A DNA stretch of 64,000 bases from Bifidobacterium miconisargentati (GTDB taxonomy: Bacteria > Actinomycetota > Actinomycetes > Actinomycetales > Bifidobacteriaceae), in assembly GCF_019331675.1 (NCBI RefSeq), contig NZ_JAHBBJ010000016.1, positions 1-64,000 of the forward strand, read 5' to 3'. Below, piece by piece: positions 57,028-64,000 of the stretch; the first letter of the stretch is position 1, and each line of letters begins with the position of its first letter. Under the pieces are notes generated by a model that saw only the letters and a program-made list of their open reading frames with translations, did not search any database and was not told the DNA's origin. The position numbers and the translations under genes are program-made.

Positions 57028-60000
57028 GTACGTTCACCCCCACCAAGGAACAGGCCGCCATCATCGACGCCCCGGTGGATGCCGACGTGCTGGTGGTGGC
57101 CGGCGCCGGCTCCGGCAAGACCTTCACCATGACCCAACGCATCATCGCCCTCATCCACCGCGGCGTGGCCCCCGAACGTATCCTCGGCCTGACCTTCACC
57201 CGCAAGGCCGCGGGCGAACTGTTGGAACGTGTCTCCGCGGCGGTGGCCGGCGAGATGCACGATGGAGAATCGGGCTCCAGTGCCGTGCCCGGCGACCGCG
57301 CGTTCCTCAAACCCGCCGTCTTCACCTATGACGCCTTCTTCCAGACCATCGTGCGCCAGTACGGTCTGCTGGTCGGTTTCAACCAGAACACCCAACCCCT
57401 CAGCGAGGCAGGAGCCCTGCAGCTGGCCACCGAAGTGATCGATGAGCACATGGATCTGGCCCTCGGCGAGGATTTCGGTGCGTTCAACACCCTCGCCGGC
57501 CAGGTCCTGGCCCTGTCCGGTGCCATCGGCAGCGCCATGATCGGCTCCGGCTGCACCAGCTTCGAGGACGCCGTCGAACGGGTACGCCAATGGGACACCG
57601 CCTTCATCGACCGGCTGGAACAGGCCATCGGCGATGAGACCATACCTGACGCCGAGCCGCGCATCGTCACCGTCAAACGCACCAAAAAGGATACGGATGC
57701 CAGTTGGCAGGCCAAACTGGACGAGCGCAACGGGCAACTGCACGCCCGCTGCGTCTACCATTGCGGCGAACTGCTGACCGTGACCCGCAAACGCGAGATC
57801 CTGCTGAAACTGGTGGAGGCGTACGCCCAGGCCAAACGGGCCCGCAATATGGCGGAATTCTCCGACTTCACGTTGGCCGCATACCAGCTCATCGAACGAT
57901 TCCTCTCCATCGGGGAACGCATGCGCCGCCGGTACAGCCACGTGCTGCTGGACGAATACCAGGACACCTCCACCACGCAGGCCGCTCTGCTCGCCGCGCT
58001 TTTCCACGTCGATACGACGAACAATGCGACCGCTGGCGCGTCCGGCATGCGGCCGGCTGGTGCGGCCGCCGGCGACGCCGAAAGCTCGGCCGTCAACGCC
58101 GTGGGCGACCCGTTCCAATCCATCTACGCATGGCGAGGAGCCAGCCCCGGCGCCTTCCGCATGTTCCAACGGGACTTCCATATGCCGGCCGGCTCCAAGC
58201 CGTTCCCGCTGACCGTGACCCGGCGCAACAGCCGCATCGTGCTCGAAGCCGCCAACGACCTGACCTTGCCGTTGCGCTCGCGGCCCGAACGCCCGTCCAG
58301 CTCGCTCATGAGGGAAGTGGACGTCTCGCCGCTGGATGCCATGCCCGACGCTCCGGAGGGCACGTTGGGCATACTCGGGTTCGAGACCGCCGGTCAGGAG
58401 ATCGACGCGGTGGTGCGCTTCTGCAAGACAGCCATCAGCCGGTTCCGCAAGCCCTCGGACGATCCGTGGAACCCCGGATGGGTGTACCCCAAGGGCCAGT
58501 CCCAGGACGAGAAGGCCCCGGTCGCCGTGCTGTTCCGCTCCAAATCGCGTATGCCCGAATACCAGGAGGCATTGGAACGGGCCGGCCTGACCACGTTCGT
58601 GGTGGGATACTCCGCCCTGCTCGAACGCCCGGAGATCCGCGATCTGCTGGCCCTGCTCCACGTGGCGGCCGACCATACCGACACGGCCTCCCTCATGCGG
58701 CTGCTCGCCACGCCGAGGTTCGCCATGTCCGCGGCCGACCTGACCGCCCTGGCACGGGCCGCGGAGGAACGGAACACCGAACGCCGGTTCCAGGCCCTGG
58801 TGCAGGCGGGGCTTGCCAAGCCGGATACCCCCAACGCCGAATGGGCGGCGGTCGTGCGCGAATACCGCGATCAGGTGGCCAACGCCGTGTTCCTGCCCGA
58901 TCTGCTGCTGCGCTCGGACGTGGAGCACCTTACCGAAGCATTGAGCGAACCGGGACGGCATGCGGTTGCCCGCGCCGCCAAGGCGCTGCGCCGCACCCAG
59001 CACATGGTCGGCCATCCGCTTGCGGACGTGATCCGCGCCGCCGTCGAGGCATTGGATCTCGACATCGACACCGTGGTGGCGGGAGCATTGCGCAATCCGC
59101 AACATGCCGCCAACCCCACGCTGGCGCATATGCCCATGAACGCCATCGTGGATCTGGTGGACACCTATACGCAGGAGATCGCCATGGGCCAGACCGCCAC
59201 CCTGCAGGGATTCATGACGTGGGTGGACCATCTGGCCTCGGTGGAGGACGAGGCCGCCAGCCTGCCGGACGGGCCCGTGGACGTGGAACTCATGACCGTG
59301 CACCAGTCCAAGGGCCTGGAATGGAACGCCGTGGCCGTGGTCGGGCTCACCGCGGGCGGATTCCCCAGCAACCAGGGCGACCACCTCAAAGTCACGCCGG
59401 ATGAGGAACGCACCGGAGGCACCGAACAGGGACGATGGGCGGCCCCCGAATACCACGAGACCGCCGACTCATGGCTCACCAACCCGGTGGCCGTTCCCGT
59501 CCCCATGCGCGCCGACGCCGGCATCCTGCCGCGTTTCCCGCATGACGCCGACCCGGACGCGGACCCCATCGCATCGCTGCAGGCTCTCGACGATGTGGAA
59601 CTCATCGATGACGAGGCCTTCGGCTCCATGCGCAAGGTCGGTGACGGCGTGGACGAGGTGGATCCGTCCGGCTGGTATCTCACCCAGACCGAGGAATACG
59701 GCCGCCGTCTCCATGCCGATGAACGTCGCCTGATGTACGTGGCGCTCACCCGTGCCAAGGAGGATGCGCTGCTGACCTACTGCCGTCACGCCGGGGAGCC
59801 CGGCCGTGACCCCGCCATGGTGTCCAAGGGCTCAAGGGCCTCGTCCCCCTCCAATTTCTGGCTCGAAGTGCATGACGCGCTCCACTCCCATACCGGCGTG
59901 GTCGCCGCCGAAGTGAGCATCGAAGCATATGCGGGGGAGAAGGGTGGCTCGCCCCTGGTCTCGACGGACGGCGAACCGGTAGCGCCGCCCGAAGGCTTCT

Positions 60001-61319
60001 TCGTGGGCGAATACGCCGCCGAATACGGCGCAGCGGTGGTTGGTGCAGCGTGGAACACCCCCATCGAACAATCCGAACGGGTTGAAGACCTGACTTGGCC
60101 GGCCTCACTGAGCCCGAAGACGGTCCGCCGCCTGACCAACGGCACCGAACAGGTCCGCAAGCTCATCAAACGCGCGGCAAAGGATGCAGAGGACACGAAA
60201 CTGCGGGAATCCAACCGTCCAGCAGATATCTCCGTCCATGGCGCAGCGGCTTCCGCGACCCAGGCGGCCGGTGCCATTCCTGAAGACACCGAAAACGCCG
60301 AGGTCGTCGCTGCGGAGAATGCCTCCGCGCATGACCCCGGACCCCTGCTGCAACGCGCCCAACTGCTGGTGAACGATGCCGATCTGATGGCCGGCTCGTT
60401 GGAGGGCGACGATCTGGACCGGGACGTCAAGGCCAAGGCGCAGCGCATCCTGACCGCCGGCCGTCAGAACGTGACCAGCCTCCAGGCCCGCGTGGGCGGC
60501 ATGGGGGAGCGCGAGGAACGCGCCTACTGGCGCGGCATCATACGCCCGATTCCGCGGGTCTCCTCGCCGGCTGCCGAACTCGGCACGCGATTCCACGCCT
60601 GGGCCGAGCAGTTCGTCAACGCCGGAAGGCTGGACCAGGCCGCGCTCTCTCGCGATGCCAAGGAAACCGTCGGCGATGGTGAGGGCACGGTCACACGGGA
60701 AGAGCTGATCCGTGCGTTGGCGGCTTGGACGGGCGGGAACGGCGACCGGCCCGGCGAAAGCGGCGGAACCGTCGGGAGGGTCTTTGGCGGGAGCATCCCG
60801 CGACCCGACGATTCGCCCGACGCCTCGCAACCCGACGATTCAACCGCACCTGATCAATCCGGCGATCCGGCCGGACTATCCGCGCAGGAAGGCAAGCTCC
60901 GGCTCTGGCAGCAACGTCTGGCTGAATCGAGATGGGCCGAACGCACGCCGGTCTGGGCGGAACGGGCCATCGTGGTGGACGTGCCCGGCATCGGCCTGGT
61001 CAACGGCAAACTGGACGCGGTCTTCGCGGGCGGCCTTGACCCGGCGGACGGCACCAAACGGTATACGGTCGTCGACTGGAAAACCGGCCACAGACCCGTC
61101 AAACCGGAGGACGAGATGCGCAAACTCGCCCAGCTCGACATGTACCGGCTCCTGCTGGCCGCAGTCGAAGGCGTGGAATTGGACAGCATCGACGCCACTC
61201 TCTACTATGTCAGTGAACCCGATGAGGGCCGGCGCGAGCTGCATGCCCGCGCGAAAAGTGAAAAGGAGATCCTTACCGAGTTGAGCTCCGGCATCCCCGA
61301 ACAATCCGACAACGACTGA
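57024..61319 (+). CDS. AdnB/UvrD-like helicase with RecB-type nuclease domain
   Basis: The 1431-residue partner subunit has a full superfamily 1A motor: Q-motif TKEQAAII, Walker A AGAGSGKT (26-33), LTFTRKAAGEL (motif Ia), LLDEYQDTS (motif II, ~307-315), VGDPFQSIYAWRGA (motif III), and VHQSKGLEW (motif V). The C-terminal nuclease has VVDWKTGH (~1349-1356) and QLDMYRLLL, but no Fe-S cysteines. Together with the upstream gene it makes an AdnAB-like dual-nuclease machine in place of RecBCD. It is longer than mycobacterial AdnB through disordered inserts (~1045-1110, ~1240-1290). The start ATG overlaps the previous stop (ATGA). Confidence 0.92.
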   Translation: MSTFTPTKEQAAIIDAPVDADVLVVAGAGSGKTFTMTQRIIALIHRGVAPERILGLTFTRKAAGELLERVSAAVAGEMHDGESGSSAVPGDRAFLKPAVFTYDAFFQTIVRQYGLLVGFNQNTQPLSEAGALQLATEVIDEHMDLALGEDFGAFNTLAGQVLALSGAIGSAMIGSGCTSFEDAVERVRQWDTAFIDRLEQAIGDETIPDAEPRIVTVKRTKKDTDASWQAKLDERNGQLHARCVYHCGELLTVTRKREILLKLVEAYAQAKRARNMAEFSDFTLAAYQLIERFLSIGERMRRRYSHVLLDEYQDTSTTQAALLAALFHVDTTNNATAGASGMRPAGAAAGDAESSAVNAVGDPFQSIYAWRGASPGAFRMFQRDFHMPAGSKPFPLTVTRRNSRIVLEAANDLTLPLRSRPERPSSSLMREVDVSPLDAMPDAPEGTLGILGFETAGQEIDAVVRFCKTAISRFRKPSDDPWNPGWVYPKGQSQDEKAPVAVLFRSKSRMPEYQEALERAGLTTFVVGYSALLERPEIRDLLALLHVAADHTDTASLMRLLATPRFAMSAADLTALARAAEERNTERRFQALVQAGLAKPDTPNAEWAAVVREYRDQVANAVFLPDLLLRSDVEHLTEALSEPGRHAVARAAKALRRTQHMVGHPLADVIRAAVEALDLDIDTVVAGALRNPQHAANPTLAHMPMNAIVDLVDTYTQEIAMGQTATLQGFMTWVDHLASVEDEAASLPDGPVDVELMTVHQSKGLEWNAVAVVGLTAGGFPSNQGDHLKVTPDEERTGGTEQGRWAAPEYHETADSWLTNPVAVPVPMRADAGILPRFPHDADPDADPIASLQALDDVELIDDEAFGSMRKVGDGVDEVDPSGWYLTQTEEYGRRLHADERRLMYVALTRAKEDALLTYCRHAGEPGRDPAMVSKGSRASSPSNFWLEVHDALHSHTGVVAAEVSIEAYAGEKGGSPLVSTDGEPVAPPEGFFVGEYAAEYGAAVVGAAWNTPIEQSERVEDLTWPASLSPKTVRRLTNGTEQVRKLIKRAAKDAEDTKLRESNRPADISVHGAAASATQAAGAIPEDTENAEVVAAENASAHDPGPLLQRAQLLVNDADLMAGSLEGDDLDRDVKAKAQRILTAGRQNVTSLQARVGGMGEREERAYWRGIIRPIPRVSSPAAELGTRFHAWAEQFVNAGRLDQAALSRDAKETVGDGEGTVTREELIRALAAWTGGNGDRPGESGGTVGRVFGGSIPRPDDSPDASQPDDSTAPDQSGDPAGLSAQEGKLRLWQQRLAESRWAERTPVWAERAIVVDVPGIGLVNGKLDAVFAGGLDPADGTKRYTVVDWKTGHRPVKPEDEMRKLAQLDMYRLLLAAVEGVELDSIDATLYYVSEPDEGRRELHARAKSEKEILTELSSGIPEQSDND

Positions 61320-61568
61320 ACCAGCAAAGGTTCATGACCCCGTCCGCACCTCGCCCGTCGGCTTGGAACAGGCACGGCGAACACGCCGCCCGTTCCGAAC
61401 GGACACGCAAGACCGTTCGCCCATGATGGGCGGACCAGACAAGGCAGGACAGACAGGGTCCGCGGTTGAAACGCACCGCGTGACGTTGCTCGGGGACCGC
61501 TACCCTCGGATGGCATGTGTGGGCGGGCGCACATGCCGGAACACACCCCAGTAAGGAGTAGAACAACC

Positions 61569-63062
61569 ATGTCCACGACTCGTACGGCAACGCAGTCGCA
61601 CCAGTCCGACCAGCCGAGCCCGACCGCCGAACCGCAGGCGAACGGAGCGCAGAACACGCAATTGGCGCAGGCCGTGCAATCGACGCAAGCCGGCAAGCCG
61701 CAGCCGGTCGTCAAGTCGCCCCAGGCTGCCGAACCGTCCCCGGCCGCCCACCACTCGCCATACCAGCGCCTGTTCACCCTGCCCGGCACCAAGGCGTTCT
61801 GCCTGTCCGGCGCCGTGGCACGCCTGCCGATATCCATGATGAGCCTCGGCATCGTGCTGGCACTCAACCACATCTACGACAACTGGACCGTCGCCGGCAC
61901 CATGAGCGCCGTCTATGTGCTCGCCATGTCCTGCGTCACCCCGTTCTACGCCCGCGCCTTCGACCGGTTCGGCCAGGCCCGGGTGGGGCGCACCGCGCTC
62001 GCCGTGCAATTGGTCGCCATGCTGTCCTTCGCGTTCGCGGCGCTGGTGCGCGTGCCGATTCCCGTGCTGTTCGGCCTGGCCATCATCATGGGCCTGACCC
62101 AGTTCTCCTTCGGCGCGCTCGTGCGTACCCGCTGGGCATATGCCCTGCGCGGCGTGGAGGACGGCGAGCAACTGCTCAACACGGCCTACGCCATGGAAGC
62201 CGCCATCGATGAGATCGTATTCATCCTCGGCCCCATCCTGGCCGCATGGCTGGCCACTTCGGTGCATCCCGTCTCGCAGCTGTTCGTGCCCACGCTGGCT
62301 TGCGGCATCGGCGGCACCGTGTTCCTCTCGCTCAAATCCACCCAGCCGCCGGTGATGATCGAACAGATCGAGGTGCGTGCGGCCTCCGGCGGATCCCAGG
62401 CCGGTACGGCCCAAGCGACGGCGGATTCCGGCAATACGTCCGGCGAGGCTGACCAGCTCACCCTGCGCCAACTCAAGCGCAGCGGCGCCAAGCCCAAGAG
62501 CGTGCTGCTGTACGGCGGCGTGCTGCCGCTGCTCGTGGTGTTCATCGTGTTCAACATGAGCTTCACCTCGTTCGACGTGTCGATTACCGCCACGATGAAG
62601 GGCATGGGCTTGGAACCGTTCCTGGGCCTGCAGCTGGCCATGTTCGCGGTCGGTTCATGCGTGGGCGCACTGATCTTCGGATCTCGGCAGCTCAAGGGCT
62701 CGCACTGGGGGCACATGGTGATGTTCCTGGCGCTGCTCACGGTGGGATACCTCTTCTTCCGCGTCACCATGGACAACCTCATCCTGCTGGGACTCATCGA
62801 GATCCTGACCGGCCTGACCGTTTCGCCGCTGTTCGCCACCGGCAACCTCATCGTCAAGGACCTGGTGCCGCCCGAATCGCTGACCGAAGGCCTGAGCTGG
62901 GTCACCACGGCCGGCACGGTGGGCACGTCCATCGGCTCGTCCGTGGCGGGCATCGTGCTCGACGCCGCCAACCCGCATGTGGGCATGCTGCTGCCCTTCG
63001 CCTTCACACTCGCCGCGGTGCCCCTGGCCCTCCTCGGCTGGCGCCTCTCCAAACGCCGGTAG
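61569..63062 (+). CDS. MFS transporter
   Basis: The 497-residue protein has a ~75-residue Gln/Pro/Ala/Ser-rich N terminus and about twelve membrane helices, with a charged central loop (~275-320). First helix: AFCLSGAVARLPISMMSLGI; a later GTSIGSSVAGIVLDAANP is conserved in this uncharacterised actinobacterial group. The substrate is unknown. AAGGAGTAGAACAACC precedes the ATG; an in-frame ATG 18 codons earlier lacks a site. It reads in the same direction as the helicase genes with a 249-bp gap. Confidence 0.85.
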   Translation: MSTTRTATQSHQSDQPSPTAEPQANGAQNTQLAQAVQSTQAGKPQPVVKSPQAAEPSPAAHHSPYQRLFTLPGTKAFCLSGAVARLPISMMSLGIVLALNHIYDNWTVAGTMSAVYVLAMSCVTPFYARAFDRFGQARVGRTALAVQLVAMLSFAFAALVRVPIPVLFGLAIIMGLTQFSFGALVRTRWAYALRGVEDGEQLLNTAYAMEAAIDEIVFILGPILAAWLATSVHPVSQLFVPTLACGIGGTVFLSLKSTQPPVMIEQIEVRAASGGSQAGTAQATADSGNTSGEADQLTLRQLKRSGAKPKSVLLYGGVLPLLVVFIVFNMSFTSFDVSITATMKGMGLEPFLGLQLAMFAVGSCVGALIFGSRQLKGSHWGHMVMFLALLTVGYLFFRVTMDNLILLGLIEILTGLTVSPLFATGNLIVKDLVPPESLTEGLSWVTTAGTVGTSIGSSVAGIVLDAANPHVGMLLPFAFTLAAVPLALLGWRLSKRR

Positions 63063-63097
63063 CACGCAGCTCGTCCGATTGGAACTTCGGTTAGTCT

Positions 63098-63245
63098 GGC
63101 TCCCCTCTTTGAGGATATTGCCGTGAAGCAAGCAGCGGAGCTGTTTGTAGGCGATGTGCGAGACGACAGTCGAGCCAGCACAACGCGAACGAAGTTCGTC
63201 CTTAATTGCAGGACGAGCTGTCGGCGAAGCCGACTGAGGGGAGCC
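63098..63245 (+). repeat. GGCTCCCC repeat interrupted by about 100 bp
   Basis: The left part (63098-63114) and right part (63215-63245, including GAAGCCGACTGAGGGGAGCC) together make one standard repeat. About 100 unrelated bases (63115-63214) split it after the first hairpin; that segment contains the small palindrome CGAACGAAGTTCG. No clear target duplication at its ends. Confidence 0.7.
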
Positions 63246-63459
63246 CGATGTACACAGCGCGGACAAACCGTTGGCGGCAACGTACGCGGGTGATAGGCTG
63301 AGTGCCGATCAGTGCCGCGGCAGAAACGCGGCGGGAATGCCGAGAGGCGGTCGAACAGCCAAACAGGCGGACAGCCGAATGCAACCGGCAACCAATAATC
63401 AGGCAGCAACAGCACCTGCCGGGCAACCCGGCGGGAACGGACAGCAAGGGGAGAACAAC

Positions 63460-64000
63460 GTGATCAAGGTATCTGTGGTCGGCGCCAAGGGCCGTATGGG
63501 CTCGCACGTGGTCGAAGCCGTCAACAACGCGCAGGACACGCAGCTGGCGCTCGCGCTGGACGCGGGCGACGACCTGACCGCCATCACCCCGGACAACACG
63601 GACGTGGTGGTGGAGTTCACCGTGCCAAGCGTGAGCCTGAACAACGTGCTCACCCTGATCGGCCAGGGCGTGGACATCGTGGTGGGCACCACCGGCTGGA
63701 CCGAGGAGAAGCTCGCCCAGGTCAAGGCCGCCATCGCCCAGGGCCCGCGGCCCGAGACCCAGAAGGTGTTCATCGCCCCGAACTTCGCCATCTCCGCCGT
63801 GCTGGCCGACTTCTTCGCCGTCAAGGCCGCCAAGTACTTCGAATCCGCCGAGGTCATCGAGCTGCACCACCCCACCAAGGTGGACGCCCCCTCCGGCACC
63901 GCCATCCACACCGCCCACGGCATCGCCGAAGCGCGCAAGGCCGCCGGCATGGCCCCCGTGCCGGACGCCACCGAAACCGACGGCGGCTCCCGCGGCCAGG
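63460..64000 (+). CDS. dapB: 4-hydroxy-tetrahydrodipicolinate reductase, 3' end outside window
   Basis: The first 180 codons are present. The enzyme reduces hydroxy-tetrahydrodipicolinate with NAD(P)H on the path to diaminopimelate (wall) and lysine. Visible motifs: VVGAKGRMGSHV (NAD-binding glycines, 6-17), VGTTGW, APNFAIS, and ELHHPTKVDAPSGTA with the catalytic His-His and Lys. The start is a GTG with AAGGGGAG 7 nt upstream. The ~70 missing residues lie beyond the window edge. Nothing suggests a broken gene. Confidence 0.94.
   Translation, partial: MIKVSVVGAKGRMGSHVVEAVNNAQDTQLALALDAGDDLTAITPDNTDVVVEFTVPSVSLNNVLTLIGQGVDIVVGTTGWTEEKLAQVKAAIAQGPRPETQKVFIAPNFAISAVLADFFAVKAAKYFESAEVIELHHPTKVDAPSGTAIHTAHGIAEARKAAGMAPVPDATETDGGSRGQ

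Noticed and set aside
56889..59456. 855-codon minus-strand frame opposite the AdnB-like gene
   Set aside because: Antisense of conserved helicase motifs, no family features.

Overview
The window is chromosomal DNA of a high-GC actinobacterium, almost certainly a Bifidobacterium. The evidence is the gene order dacB-tilS-hpt-ftsH-folE-folP-folB/K-DUF3180, the kinase/FN3/MoxR/DUF58/transglutaminase/PP2C/FHA cluster described in bifidobacteria as 'PFNA', and an iron-dependent lactaldehyde reductase of the FucO type. The species cannot be fixed from sequence alone; the B. longum/breve group is a reasonable guess. Most intergenic regions carry one short repeat family (GGCTCCCC...GAGGGG), and two copies of that repeat sit inside complete MITEs with terminal inverted repeats and target duplications.

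Layout. 1-2.2 kb: tail of an unknown gene, tRNA-Glu(UUC) and trmB on the minus strand, a MITE, then tRNA-Asp(GUC) and tRNA-Phe(GAA). 2.3-6.1 kb: an AT-richer type II restriction-modification pair directly downstream of tRNA-Phe, and a DUF234-type ATPase preceded by a perfect 22-bp inverted repeat. 6.2-9.8 kb: a VOC-fold protein, cyclopropane fatty acid synthase and FucO. 9.7-14.3 kb: a second MITE, a GT2 glycosyltransferase, an AI-2E-family permease and a processive membrane GT2. 14.3-17.7 kb: a nest of small repeats, then a two-gene ABC exporter with Gln/Pro-rich tails on the ATPase. 17.7-27.3 kb: a long plus-strand run for wall remodelling (dacB), tRNA modification (tilS), purine salvage (hpt), membrane proteolysis (ftsH) and folate synthesis (folE, folP, folB-folK fusion), ending in a small membrane protein. 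27.3-36.8 kb: tesB, ettA, unknown proteins, two MFS transporters and a Gfo/Idh oxidoreductase.

36.8-52.4 kb: an eight-gene minus-strand cluster, transcribed from a membrane Ser/Thr kinase through a 1992-residue FN3/Ig surface protein, MoxR ATPase, DUF58, a polytopic transglutaminase-like protein, PP2C phosphatase and a leucine-rich-repeat-variant protein to an FHA protein. It has the parts of a phospho-signalling circuit: kinase, phosphatase, phosphothreonine reader and envelope effectors. The transglutaminase-like protein has lost its whole Cys-His-Asp triad. Divergent from the kinase are two very large overlapping genes for an AdnAB-like recombination helicase-nuclease (52.6-61.3 kb), then an MFS transporter and the start of dapB, which runs off the window.

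No CRISPR array, prophage, complete transposase gene or rRNA was seen. The observations judged most worth checking are the pseudo-transglutaminase, the second degenerate HPPK domain in the folate fusion, the MITEs with target duplications, the three-arm repeats that can fold in two exclusive ways, the palindrome before the DUF234 ATPase, and the hexapeptide Thr array on MoxR.
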